Assembly: GCA_905147135.1 (NCBI GenBank)
Contig: LR990059.1
Coordinates: 14,717,001-14,781,000 of the forward strand
Length of the DNA stretch: 64,000 nucleotides
From: Blastobasis lacticolella
Taxonomy: Eukaryota > Arthropoda > Insecta > Lepidoptera > Blastobasidae
Direction of reading: 5' to 3'
The notes under the pieces were generated by a model, which was not told the DNA's origin, did no database searches, and worked only from the letters and a program-made list of their open reading frames with translations. Below, one piece after another: positions 1-9,886 of the stretch. The position numbers and the translations under genes were made by a program. The number at the start of each line of letters is the position of its first letter. Position 1 is the first letter of the stretch.

Positions 1-318
1 ATAAACACTGGGTACGTTGTATTGGATAATATTGTATTTGTCAATAGTTTTCAACCATTTTATAGGTTGTGATAATAAAGGAACATAGTGCCAACTTCTA
101 TAAATATTTCGTTCAACCTTTAACAGTTATGTTTATATTAATAAACATTTTATTTTTAAGTTTAGTATTAATTGGCTGCATGAAATCACTGCTACCATCA
201 TACAGATTAAAAAAAGATTACCAAAATTGTAGGAGCGCCATCTATTGATGCTTTTTGAAACCAACTATCAATACCTACTGGAAAACTGCTCATTGAGTAG
301 AGACCAATCGCAGCAAGG
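1..318 (+). repeat. Interspersed repeat, inverted partner at 61083-61400
   Basis: This stretch matches the reverse complement of 61083-61400 almost base for base, with a few substitutions and small indels. The shared sequence includes the GGAGCGCCATCTATTGATGC segment near the inner end. The end of the repeat coincides with base 1, so it may continue left of the window. A third, partial and more diverged copy of its tail is at 61441-61515. No coding potential and no recognised family. Confidence 0.75.
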
Positions 319-610
319 CTAAGCGTGCAGCGATTGCTAATTCCTATTTTGAACATTGTCCCCGCTGTGCTAAACAAATTTGTTTCCTGCTCCTACTTAA
401 ATTTTTTAAAATTAAAGTTGCTTTTATTGGCTTGTCCGTATCCTGGGGCGGAGGCTGGGTTGGTCTGGATGTTATAATCAGTAGCTCTGAGTTGCCGCTG
501 TAGACCTTGTCTAAACAAGAATTTAGCAATGTAAATTATGTGATCGTTCCGACTAACGAGTAGTTGTATCTCGTAACGCCTCAAGCGGTCTCGGGAGCAC
601 CCCTTGACAG
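319..610. other. No gene seen
   Basis: Presumed intron of the prolyl 4-hydroxylase gene whose next exon starts at 839. Short frames here have no recognisable product. Confidence 0.5.
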
Positions 611-803
611 TTTCATCATCATTATCATCATCACATAGGTCTTTCACTGACATCTCCACGAAGGCCGGTCCTGCTGGTACCTACGATCTTTACCAGGACA
701 TCGAATTGAATCGATGCCTCACAACCAGCCTCACACTTCGTCTTCCGGTACGTGGTCGCCACTCGAGAACTTACTGCTCCATAGGCCATCTCTTCTGTAC
801 CGA
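611..803 (-). mobile_element. RTE-type LINE 3' fragment, decayed
   Basis: On the minus strand this matches the 3' end of the RTE-type LINE at 6173-6650: the segment for a cleavage-site-like GRWGSKVLEWRP block, then the AQDRP-W-SLGEAY block, then a tail of TGATGA-type repeats (TCATCATCATTATCATCATC on the plus strand at 611-632). Stops and indels break the frame. It lies about 35 bp upstream of the coding exon at 839. Confidence 0.75.
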
Positions 804-838
804 TATATTAAATTACTATTATTATTTTCTGTACCCAG

Positions 839-1004
839 CTCTCGACGGTGCGTGCTGGTGGCGCCACCGTGTTCCCGAAGCTAGGGCTGCGGGTGCAGCC
901 GGTGCGCGGCGCCGCGCTGGTGTGGAGGAACCTGCACGCGTCGGGCGCCGGTGACATGCGCACCGAGCACGCCTCCTGCCCTGTTTTGCATGGCGATAAG
1001 TGGA
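839..1004 (+). CDS. P4H-alpha penultimate coding exon
   Basis: Starts after a CCCAG acceptor (AG at 837-838) and ends before a GTGAGT donor (1005-1010). It begins in phase 0 (LSTVRAGGATVF) and leaves one base (A) for the next codon. It is far more GC-rich than its surroundings. It carries the C-terminal half of the dioxygenase fold. Confidence 0.9.
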
Positions 1005-3750
1005 GTGAGTTAGGTAGTGGTGTGTGGTGCCGCCACCTCAAAGAATAGCACCACCCCATCTCTTCCCGTGGGTGTCGTAAGAGGCGACTAAGGGACAAAT
1101 CCGAAAGATGGGCAGCAGCATCTTTCTGGGTAGATTTACATCAACTGCACTGCGATCTCCAACCCGCCTGCCAAGCGTGGAGATTATGGCAATGACCTCC
1201 CCTTTCGTGGGAGAGGCCCGAAGTCCTGCAGTGGACTGTTATGGGCTGTGATGATGATGAAGTGGAGTGAGTTACTTTTTTTTGTTATGAAAGCACACGG
1301 TCATGTCTACCTGATGGAAAGCAGCCACCTGACCTAAGGAGCGGAAGCGGTCTTTGAGGTGCCTGTAGACAAGCCTTTTGAAGAACCCCTTATTATGGTG
1401 CTTAGGATACTTCAGGAATAAGCTCATTCCACATCTTGCAAGTGAGCAGTAAAAGTCGCGCGATGCCTGCATGCTAGTTCGATACCAGTTATCTAGATGA
1501 TTTGAATGAAAACTATCGCATCGTCGGAGGGTAAGGTGGCAGAAAAGTGACGGAGGCACCTAACTAAACAGAGAGTGAGAGTGAAACAGTGTGTATAGGA
1601 GTGAGAGCAGTGTAGATTGGTACTGAATAGGTTAATGTAATAACAAAATATGATTAGCTATTAATTAATTAGTGTATAGTGTATAATATTCACCTGACAT
1701 AATAATTATTTTTCACCGATATTTCTATCTTCTTTATTTGATTTTCACCAATATTTCTTTAGGAATGGTACATAACAACATTGGCCACTGTATTATTGAC
1801 GTCTTTGCTGCGGCCAAAGTGCACCCAGTCAATCAATTAAGTACACACTCCACACGTATATTACACTCCACTCTATCTATTTAACGTCTTTGTCCGTGCC
1901 TCACTTAGCAGGTCTCACTGAAAACCAGCGCCCTGGTCTCCGCCAGGGCATGAAGCTGAGTGAGGTCCCTTTTTTACATACCTCATCACATCCACATGCA
2001 ACGGCTCTGTTATTAATTTTTCTTTTATTTTTGTATGTTGATTTTTTCTTTTCATGTTTTTTAAATTGGTTTTGCTTTTTATTTGCACCATGTGTTTTAC
2101 TTTTTTATATAACTTTTTTATTAGTATATTTGTTTTTTTTACGGCTCTGGTATCGAGTCGCTGAACTCTAATAATACTTGTATTGTTACAGGTCAGTGGT
2201 TCAAGCATTTTTGAGCCTTTTAAATATGTATATGTTTGTGATGTGTTGTTGTGTGTGAATAAAAACGTATTCTATTCTATTCTATTCTATTAACAAAAAT
2301 TTAAAACGAAAGAACGACCTCAGCGGTTCAGTGGTCAACATCCAGGTCTGCAACGCGGTCCCGTGTTCGTTTCCCGGTGTGAATTTTAATTTCTGTTACT
2401 GCCCAGACCCGTAACAGAAATTAAAATTATTACACATACATATAAAGGTCACTCTGTGTGATAAGTGTGTGCTCAGTACCTACAAAAAGTATACAAGTAG
2501 TCTAGCATCAATATCACAAGCTTACCCCTGTAGTTTAGGGCTTGAATTTGTAACAGAAAATGTATTTATTAAAATTATAACAACCGACTGATCTCCTACT
2601 AAAACCCATAATTACACAATACTCAAATATTTCCTAAGCTGGCTACCGTGGACTGGGGTTACTTTGTATGCGGGGAAACCTTGATCACTTACTTTTCTCT
2701 ATAAAGTTGTAAGGGAAACATTTTACGGTATATCCACTAATCAGTGTAGTCACATGACATGTTTTGTTTACATGAAAATAACACTTGATTAAGAGAGAAA
2801 ACTAAGTGAGCAATGTCTCCCCGCAAATCAAAGTCACCCTAGTCCATCGTACCGAACTGATTTTAATTAAACAAAGCTTTGAACTATCTCGATTAAACAA
2901 ACTAGTTTCTTCGAGATAGTGCAAAGCTATGTTGATGCAAATGATAGAAACCGTATTATAAATCAGTCTATCCATTAGGGAGCTACGATAGGTATATGGT
3001 ATAGTACAGAGATTGACACAAAGATATAATCGTCAAACTCGCCTTCTTTCCTTTACATTTCTAACAGGGTCACGGAGGTCAAATGGCAGTCGCTTTACTG
3101 TAATTATCTGGGGGCGATACTCGCGCCTATATACCTATTTCAAATTTGACATTTTCTGTATTAAAACTTCACTGAATTTATTTTCGATAATATACGACTG
3201 TCGAAGATAGTTGAGAAGATGTCATTATTAATGTAATGTAAGATGTCACAGCATGAGAAGCCCCTGGGTACTGATTCTGGTGTGCAATGCAGTTGTTATT
3301 ATGTTGCAATGTAACTGTGATGTTACTATAACTACGTCGAGGTATCGAGTCAGTCACAGTAACATTCGGTAATTTATTTATTTATTGGAGTACCAACAGC
3401 CATATGAAACCATAATGCAACTAAAGTACCAGAAAACGAATTGTGGAAAAGTTCGAACTCATGAAAGTTGCATCTCAACATCTGTCATTTGAATAACAAT
3501 GACATGCGATGCAATTGTAATGTTAATGGAACTGAGACGATTTCCGTACCAGAATCGAAGCCCTGATCCACTAACGCCTAAACTAAATCTTGACCAACAG
3601 AAATATTAGCGCCAAGAATATTATATTTAATTTAATTCTTTTTTTTTAAATTTTACAGTTATGACGCGATGGATCCATCAAGTTGGCCAAGAGTTGCGTT
3701 TTCCCTGTCCGCTGGATTCTGGACCACACCAGCTGAACCGAGATACCTGA
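839..3750 (+). CDS. Prolyl 4-hydroxylase alpha subunit, last two exons (5' part off window)
   Basis: Spliced CDS, join(839..1004, 3659..3750). The family hydroxylates proline in collagen-type proteins in the ER lumen, using Fe(II), 2-oxoglutarate, O2 and ascorbate, as the catalytic partner of protein disulfide isomerase. Exon one encodes the family core AGGATVFPKLGL, a WRNL segment, then RTEHASCPVLHGDKW. That block holds the second iron-binding His (in TEHASCP) and the 2-oxoglutarate-binding Lys (in GDKW). Exon two encodes IMTRWIHQVGQELRFPC and a short tail ending at a TGA at 3748-3750, matching the family's C-terminal KWIHxxGQEFxxPC. The exons join in phase (A + TT = Ile). The first iron His and Asp, the peptide-binding domain and the signal peptide would be in exons left of the window. 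Homology is very sure; which paralogue is not. Confidence 0.9.
1016..1262 (+). mobile_element. Retroposon family C, full copy with TGATGA tail
   Basis: Family C is recognised by shared blocks GTGGTGCCG, TGGGTGTCGTA-AAGGCGACTAA, ATGGGCAGCAGC, GCCAAGCGTGGAGATTATGG and CCTGCAGTGGACTGTTA. It ends GGGCTGTGATGATGATGA. Related copies, all inverted relative to this one, are at 4982-5250, 28912-29125, 33946-34195 and 41145-41290. No ORF. It begins about 12 bp after the P4H splice donor, so it is intronic. The TGATGA tail resembles that of the RTE LINE at 6173-6650. Confidence 0.75.
1275..1560 (-). mobile_element. LINE ORF2 C-terminal fragment plus 3' tail
   Basis: Reading the minus strand gives RMWNEL, then a short gap, then FFKR-VYRHLK, followed by a non-coding tail ending in poly-A (poly-T at 1275-1283 on the plus strand). 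This pattern, an arginine-aromatic-N-x-LP block followed by a basic helix, is typical of the extreme C terminus of insect jockey-type LINE ORF2 proteins. A sister copy lies at 51870-52085. 5' truncated and inactive. Confidence 0.65.
1561..2317. repeat. Intron sequence; probable LINE 3' end with TATTC microsatellite
   Basis: Mostly unrecognised. Bases 1890-2291 look like the 3' end of a retroposon: a T-rich stretch, then AATAAAAACG, then a TATTC-type tandem tail at about 2268-2291. A similar TATTC tail is at about 62388-62402. Confidence 0.4.
2318..2545 (+). mobile_element. Retroposon (SINE) family B, rearranged copy
   Basis: Has the tRNA-like head of family B (GGTTCAGTGGT, then GTTCGTTTCCCGG) and the body motif TTTTAATTTCTGTTAC. 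It then has an inverted piece of the same motif (CCCGTAACAGAAATTAAAAT) and ends in a diverged 3' half. Probably a copy damaged by a local inversion. Confidence 0.6.
2546..3658. other. P4H intron, no gene seen
   Basis: No coding signal. Bases 3062-3110 carry a short fragment of SINE family A (TCACGGAGGTCAAATGGCAG). The acceptor for the last exon is a T-rich tract ending TTTTACAG at 3651-3658. Confidence 0.5.
3659..3750 (+). CDS. P4H-alpha last coding exon with stop
   Basis: Follows the TTTTACAG acceptor. The first two bases complete an Ile codon started in the previous exon, then M-T-R-W-I-H-Q-V-G-Q-E-L-R-F-P-C and a tail ending in TGA. The WIHxxGQE and PC pattern is the family's conserved C terminus. 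The tail after the Cys is about 14 residues, lengthy for the family but not unusual for insect paralogues. Confidence 0.88.
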
Positions 3751-4700
3751 CGAGCAATGAATGGGGGATTTTCAGAAAGCTACTTTAAAAAGTAAAAGCA
3801 TAGATCGGCGTGCCTCACTAGATGGCGCTGCTTAGACAGGATTATTTAGTATTAATTTTGGTAAACGAAGTTACTCAGACAGGTATTTCGTGAAAAGATA
3901 TCCATTTAGTTAGTTTTAGTACCTTTTCTGAGCAAAAAGCGCAAAATATCTAAATTTTTATACATCTAAGGGTCTCGTTTTGATTTATTACTGAGATTCG
4001 TGACTAATTAATCCCATCTATTACAATTTTTCGAATTAGTTTTGCTTTTTAATCGGCTCTCGGATTGTATAAAATTTTGATAAAGATTGTTTTCCTCCGT
4101 TCGGTCAGTAGATCATTCTGATCAGACTTGTTAACTTAATTAGGTACTTTTGAAGCTGTCTGTACCTACATGAGTATGGTTTACAAAAAATTTAATGTTT
4201 GGGGTAGATATCGATATAAGTATTTGTAAGTGCCGCCATTTGCTGTTTTTCATTATACGATTGTACCCAGAAGATGTGTTTGATTGAGATCACCTGTGAA
4301 CGGCTACTGAAATACCAAATATCTTATTTGGTGACGTGTATTGACCCCATCGCGTGTAGTTTAGCAAAAAAATAAAAGTCTTTTACGTGAATTCGGAGTG
4401 AACTTCGAACGTTTGTAAACGTGTGGAAAATGTCGGCGGGCAAGATTATCATCATATGGATTAAATTTATGTGTTGCATTTCGATAGCCTCAAAGCAACA
4501 CCAGTTATCTCAAAAACGAGCGATAAAACAACTCCACAATAAAGATTGTCGAAATTAATCATTGTTTCTACCCCATTACTTTCGCTGATAACAAGGGAAT
4601 GCCTTTGCCTTTTTGCCTAAAAGTAAGATTTTAATTTTACAATCTATAGTAAGTACGTATCTAGCTATCTTACAGTAACTTTATGTAAGTATGTCTTACG
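3751..4700 (+). other. Probable P4H 3' UTR and intergenic DNA
   Basis: The first AATAAA-type signal after the stop is at 4371-4376 (AATAAAAGTC), and another is at about 4538. Either could end the transcript. Nothing else recognised. Confidence 0.4.
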
Positions 4701-4875
4701 GTGAGGGAAACCATCGTGATGAAACCTGCACAGTCAGGCGACTGAATGTGTAACCATTATCCAATATGGTCAGATTTCACGATCACGGAGGTCAAATGGC
4801 AGTCGCTCCATTGCAATGATCTACCAAATCCTGATCATGGTCAAAGCGGACCCCGGGCCCACGCGAAATTTACCT
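4701..4875 (+). mobile_element. SINE family A, 3' part
   Basis: Shares GGTGAGGGAAA-CATCGTGATG, AACCTGCACA-TCAGGCGACTG, GGAGGTCAAATGGCAGTCGC and CATGGTCAAAGCGGACCC with the full copies at 63204 (+) and 32582 (-). The tRNA-like head is missing, as expected for a 5'-truncated retroposon. Confidence 0.7.
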
Positions 4876-4981
4876 CAAGGACGACAAGGCTCAATGACAA
4901 ATGTGCAGACAGACAGATGCAGTGTGTAAATGGTCTTGAGTGTTCTCTCATCATCCGAACAGCCAATCCCGGTTGTTGCCA

Positions 4982-5250
4982 GGTTTCGTTTCTTCACAGC
5001 CCGTAACAGTCCACTGCAGGACTTAGGGCCTCTCCCACAAAAGGGGAGGTTATTGCCATAATCTCCACGCTTGGCAGGTGGTTTGGAAATCGCAGTGTTT
5101 AAAGATTACAATAAAAAATGCTGCTGCCCATTTTCCAGACTACGGAGACTCTTGATCTTTTGCCTCGAAAACATTAGTCGCCTTGTACGACACCCATGAG
5201 TGTAAGGGGTTGGTGCTATTCTACTCTGCCGGACACCACACGGCCATTCG
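4982..5250 (-). mobile_element. Retroposon family C
   Basis: Inverted copy of the 1016-1262 element (CAGTCCACTGCAGGACTTAG, CCATAATCTCCACGCTTGGC, GTACGACACCCATGAGTG). Ends near CCGGACACCACACGGCC at about 5230-5246. No ORF. Confidence 0.75.
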
Positions 5251-5798
5251 TTTACCTCCATTTAATACAAAATGTATAAGTACACGTATTACACGCATAA
5301 TTTGACAGTGTACCCTGGTATCTTAAAAAGAGTTTCGTCTTTGGTTCATACGGACCCCAGACCTCTCGGCAGTATAGCTAGACGTCTATTCCTTTTCTTA
5401 GACCGTTCTCTGTTACTTAAAAATAACCACAATAGAAACTGAGATAAGCAAGGCTCTCATTCAACGTTCCCTCGTCAGGGAATCGCTGAGTGAGACTGGA
5501 CATTTTCATAACAAATCGGTGGTAATAAAATATAAGAGCTGCAATTTACTACAGCCCTTATCCTTGACAATAATGCGGGTTCCACAGAGCCGGTTCTGGT
5601 GTATGGGGGGCTAGAAGTTATTTATTTACCTACGGCTTTTATAGTCATTTCGTCAGCACATAATTAATAAAAAGACTGTTATATCCTTCCCAGAGTCGCT
5701 TTTCTAAGAGGACCTACCGTTACTAAAACCTAATATTTTTGTCTTATGGCCATTATGCCCGAATATTATCGCATCACAATGGATAAATCTTAAACAAT
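5251..5798. other. No gene seen
   Basis: Unrecognised intergenic sequence with no ORF of note. Confidence 0.5.
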
Positions 5799-5944
5799 GA
5801 AGGACCTGAGTGGTTCAGTGGTCAACATGCCAGTCAGCCACGCAATAGGTCCCGGGTTCGATTCCCGGCTGGGCAGAAATTTAAATGTTGAATTTTAATT
5901 TCTGTTACGGGCCTGGGTGTTCTATGTATAATAAGTATGTGTTT

Positions 5945-5996
<52 letters not shown>

Positions 5997-6098
5997 TAGT
6001 ATATCAGTTAGCTAGCATTCATAGTACAAGCTTTGCTTAGTTTGGGGCTAGATAGCGCTGTGTGAGTTTGTCCACGATTATTTATTTATTTATTTATA
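5799..6098 (+). mobile_element. Retroposon (SINE) family B, full copy
   Basis: The head at 5802-5870 is tRNA-like, with A-box-like TGGTTCAGTGG and B-box-like GGTTCGATTCC as in RNA polymerase III promoters. The body is TTTTAATTTCTGTTACGGG, then an AATAAGTATGT block, and the 3' end reads TTTGGGGCTAGATAGCGCTG and ends in TTTATTTATTTA repeats. A (TA)n expansion interrupts it at 5948-5994. Other copies: 13090, 14735, 26603, 61940 and several 5'-truncated ones. Confidence 0.75.
5948..5994. repeat. (TA)n microsatellite
   Basis: About 23 uninterrupted TA dinucleotides inside the family B SINE. Confidence 0.95.
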
Positions 6099-6116
6099 TT
6101 TAATTCGATTTTTTTT

Positions 6117-6172
6117 TCCCAATTTCGTCCCAATTTTCGTCTCAATTTTCATCCCAATTTCGTCCCAATTAC
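6117..6172 (+). repeat. Short tandem array of TCCCAATTTCG-like units
   Basis: Four or five units of roughly 11-13 bp (CCCAATTTCGT, CCCAATTTTCGT, CTCAATTTTCAT) directly abut the 5' truncation point of the RTE LINE. Confidence 0.7.
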
Positions 6173-6650
6173 CGCAGTGTCTCAAGACGAAGGTCTTTGA
6201 CCAATGTGTGTTGCCAGTGATGACTTACGGATCTGAAACGTGGCCACTCACTATGGGCCTTATAAGAAAGCTCACTGTTACCCAAAGGGCAATGGAAAGA
6301 GCTATGCTCGGAGTTTCTTTGCGCGATCGAGTCAGAAATGAGGAGATCCGCAAGCGAACCAAGGTCACCGACATAGCTCTAAGGATTGCCAGACTGAAAT
6401 GGCAGTGGGCAGGGCACATAGCTCGAAGAACAGATGGCCGATGGGGCAGTAAAGTTCTCGAGTGGCGACCACGTACCGGTATACGCAGCGTGGGTAGGCC
6501 TCCTACAAGGTGGACCGACGACCTGGTAAGGATCGCAGGTACCAGCTGGATGCTGAAAGCACAGGACCGGCCTTTGTGGAGATCTCTGGGGGAGGCCTAT
6601 GCCCAGCAGTGGGCGTCTTTTGGCTGATGTGATGATGATGATGATGATTG
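6173..6650 (+). pseudogene. RTE-type LINE, 3' fragment of reverse transcriptase ORF
   Basis: An open frame from about 6181 to the TGA at 6625-6627 encodes the C terminus of an RTE-clade reverse transcriptase. It begins LKTKVFDQCVLPVMTYGSET, continues with QRAMERAMLGVSLRDRVRNE, then RIARLKWQWAGHIARRTDG, GRPPTRWTDDLV and AQDRPLWRSLGEAYAQQW. The stop is followed by a TGATGATGATGATGATGATT tail, the usual end of this LINE type. The intact frame suggests recent insertion, but everything N-terminal (endonuclease, most of the reverse transcriptase) is missing. Related fragments: 611-803 (-) and 55405-55662 (+). Confidence 0.88.
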
Positions 6651-6726
6651 AATTCGATCATCATCTTTATGAGCTTCAGTTATAATCTTTATTGAAAGAT
6701 TATCACAATAACGGGGGACTCGATTT

Positions 6727-6850
6727 ATTTATTTAATTTTCTTCCCTGGCTCAGCGAACCGAATTGAATCTTGGATTCTGACACAAAGGTTCCCAATTGC
6801 TCCCAATCCCGTGCGATTTGTTCTCATTTAGTAATCTGTAGATCGCGCAG
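6727..6850 (-). mobile_element. LINE C-terminal fragment (WEQIAxD type)
   Basis: On the minus strand the sequence reads like ITKWEQIARD, then VSESKIQFGSLSQG, matching the fragment at 34398-34560 (ITHWEQIAQDRDQW, VSETKIHFESLS). This block is typical of the end of an RTE-like LINE ORF. Broken and short. Confidence 0.6.
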
Positions 6851-6999
6851 TAGGCCTAGCACAAGTTGCTCTCGCGCGCGATAAGCGAGAAAAAGCGCGA
6901 CATAGGTGTTGCTATCTCTTTCGTCTTAGTATTGAGAGAAAGAGACAAACTCTCTCGCGGCGCGAGCTTTGTCGCGGACACACTTGTGCTAGGGACACA
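6846..6999. mobile_element. MITE, CTAGCACAAG family, copy 1
   Basis: About 150 bp with inverted ends CCTAGCACAAGT / ACTTGTGCTAGGG and a GC-rich subterminal region. The centre holds TTTCGTCTTAGTATTGAGAG. Copies 2 (45417-45572, inverted) and 3 (14066-14210, more diverged) share ends and centre. No coding capacity; the mobilising transposase is unknown. Confidence 0.75.
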
Positions 7000-8495
7000 G
7001 GTCTCCCGAATTCGAATTCACGAACTTAATATTTGTTTATGTACCTACTCCCGGCAACGTTATCACAACTCGTTTCCCAATACGTAGGTGGAGGCAACAA
7101 ATCCGTTTACGAACTTGATAATTGCTTCGCAAGAATCGAGAAAGTTACCTGTTGAAAAGTTAGCCCTTGGAGATGTTACTTACGGCCCAAACTCTAAACT
7201 GGGGCACTTGGAAACAACTTCACAGAACTTCTAACGCCAAGGGCACGAGGATATGGACCTTTGATGGTTCCTAACGTCGTATGAAACACGGCGAAGCGAA
7301 ACTCTTGGGGCCTCATAGGGGCCTCAAGTCTGGCCCTTACTCCGTCCCAGGGGTCGTTGTTCTCATTACCAGACTTAGTCCCAACACGCGTAAATAATAA
7401 TATAAAGGCGGCTTTGGTAAAGTAAAAACTGGAGTAATGGTCTATTAGAGCCAGTCCCAGTGCCATAGGAGTTGGAATTTAGAGTATCGTCGACTTCGGA
7501 GTCCTTTATGGGCGGGCCGATTGTAATATCGAATTAATTGAGTCGCGTACAGACTACAGAGGGTATTTTTGTTCAAGGAGTGGTATTAATAGTAATCACA
7601 TTGGAGTTCCCGGTGGAAAAAATAAATGTCTTATTTTTATTGTTTTGTTCAATTCGGAGTGTGGTGGTTCTCAGAGAAAATGTCCTCTTTGAAAAAACGT
7701 AAATTTCTAGCGTTGTTTCGTTGTACCTCATTGTAACGTTTCTGAATACGGGTGTAAGACTTTAGTCGCCTTTTACGACACCCATAGTCGAGGGTAATGA
7801 TAAAATTCTATTCACAGGGTAAAGTGAGAGATTTATGTATACAATTATTTAGCTACTAGCGGACCCGGCGTTTGTTTTAGATATACCTAAGCGTATCTAA
7901 TATTCTTTATTCACATATACCTAAGGATATATTTTGCATAGTTGGACATCGTGCTAATTGGGCAATCTGCGATATTGGAGGTTCTTCTAAATAGGCAATT
8001 CTAGATTGGCACACATGCCAAGCTTCACGACGAGAAGCCATCGCTTCATTGAACCGACCTCTCCTTCCAGTGTCTGGCGAAGGTGGCATGGCCAGACATT
8101 TGTTCCCTACTTTTGTCTACATAGACAAACCATGCAGCTTATCTGCTTAAACTAGTCTATTAATCAATCATAAAACCAAAAACCAAAACCTCAATAATAA
8201 AACCACTGTAGAGACCAAAAACAGTAGGTACTAAATACTAGAGAGGCTATCTACATGTAGAATGTAGATAGCCTATACGTAGAACGTATTCTTCAATGTC
8301 ACAACTTCCCCTAGAACTCGCTCAAAGTTTTAATCAACATTCTAACCCGCGATTTATTCGGAAAGAACGTAAATTATTCCATAGTAAGTATTAACTATAC
8401 TCGAATTCCAAATCGTATATTCAGTAAAATGAATTTATCGAATAACAGGGATATCTAACGCGATGTTATTTTTAGTTCAGACAAGTATCGTATAA
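7000..8495. other. No gene seen; small fragments only
   Basis: Bases 7755-7812 carry a fragment of family C (TTAGTCGCCTT-TACGACACCCAT). Bases 8229-8259 form a short hairpin (AGGCTATCTACAT / ATGTAGATAGCCT). The rest is unrecognised, and the frames of 60-90 codons here look like chance. Confidence 0.5.
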
Positions 8496-8625
8496 GGTGC
8501 CGTCCAAATTGGCAACGGTCGTGCGACCAGGGTCGTGCGACGGGCGGTTTTGAGGTCTGCTATTGGTCTGGGCACGTCCGTCGTACGACCATGGTCGCAC
8601 GACCGTAGCCAATTAGGACAGCGCC
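8496..8625. mobile_element. Harbinger-like MITE, copy 1, TAA target duplication
   Basis: A 130-bp element flanked by TAA on both sides (8493-8495 and 8626-8628). Ends are inverted: GGTGCCGTCCAAATTGGCAA against GGCGCTGTCCTAATTGGCTA, continuing into CGGTCGTGCGACC. A second copy at 15350-15481 has the same ends and the same TAA flanks. Three-base TWA duplications are typical of the PIF/Harbinger superfamily. No ORF. Confidence 0.8.
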
Positions 8626-8649
8626 TAAGATAGTGCCTAGGTATTTAGC

Positions 8650-8811
8650 TTCTTTAGGGTCAGTTCACAACGAGATGGGAGGCGACGCAACTTTGTTTGA
8701 AGAGGCCAGTGGTTTCGCGCTGACCAGCGCGCATTTAGGCAACGCCTCATGGCGTCGAGCTGCATCTGCGGCGTCACCGTACCGGCGAAGAACCGCTGCG
8801 TCGTAAGGCAT
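8650..8811. other. GC-rich segment abutting the foldback element
   Basis: Contains GAGATGGGAGGCGACGCAAC and GGCGTCGAGCTGCATCTGCG. Not recognised. It could be the outer part of the same transposon as the foldback element. Confidence 0.3.
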
Positions 8812-9886
8812 CTCACAGTGATTCAGATTTGAAAAAAAATTGACATAGCAAAAAAATTCATAATTTAGACCAAACAAAATTGCTACCGATAGGAAATTTG
8901 ATTTACAACAACATTTGTCATGTTAAATTTTTCGATAAATTGTGTCTAACATGGTCAAAAAAATTAAAGAAAAAGAAAATGTATGGAGGAAAATATTTTT
9001 TTAAAATTTTCTCGAAGCCTTTAAAAGTGTTAAAACTGAAACCTTTTCTATATTATTATATTCAACTTTGTCTTCGTCCCTGTAAAGAAATTTTTTGCAT
9101 ATACTTGCAGCTTTGGCTTTGAGGCGCAATTGAATTTTTAAAATTTTATTATTAATTGTTATTTTGACGTATTTATTAATGGAAATAATGTGGTTTAGCA
9201 ATGTTTTTAATTATGTACCTGCCTAAAAACAAAAAAATCCAACCTTATAGTATTTAAATATAAAAAAGTTAAATAATTTTAATTTAATATTTTGATGTGA
9301 TTTGATATTATAAGTTGCATATTTAAACTCTGACATCTCTATGTTATTCCTAATAAATGTATATTAATTTAACACGCTTTTGAAATATTATAATGATAAT
9401 AAACAGCTTTCATTCAGTATAGGTATACCTACTATAAGGTTGGAAATTTTTGTTTTCACGCAGACACATAATTAAAAACACTGCTAAACCACATTATTTC
9501 CATAAAGAAATACGTCAAAATAACAATCATTGCCTTAAAAATTTATAACAAAATTTTAAAAATTCAATTGCGCCTCAAAGCCAAAGCTGCAAGTATATGC
9601 AAAAAATTTCTTTACGGGGACGAAGACAAAGTTGAATATAATAATATAGAAAAGGTTTCAGTTTTAACACTTTTAAAGGCTTCGAGAAAATTTTAAAAAA
9701 ATATTTTCCTCCATACATTTTCTTTTTCTTTAATTTTTTTGACCATGTTAGACACAATTAATCGAAAAATTTAACATGACAAATGTTGTTGCAAATCTGA
9801 TTTCCTATCGGTAGCAATTTTTTTTGGTCAAAATTATGACTTTTTTGCTATGTCCATTTTTTTTTCAAATCTGAATCACTGTGCGT
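8812..9886. mobile_element. Foldback element with about 440-bp inverted arms
   Basis: Left arm 8812-9252 and right arm about 9430-9886 are near-identical reverse complements, starting CACAGTGATTCAGATTTGAA on each side. A spacer of about 180 bp separates them. Both arms hold the same chance frame, read outward to inward, so it is not evidence of a gene. The structure fits a foldback or non-autonomous DNA transposon with very long inverted repeats. No transposase is inside. Confidence 0.85.

Noticed and set aside
8880..9757. Matching frames of about 60-80 codons on opposite strands
   Set aside because: Both come from the inverted arms of the foldback element. Low-complexity Lys/Phe/Leu sequence from AT-rich DNA, not a conserved protein.
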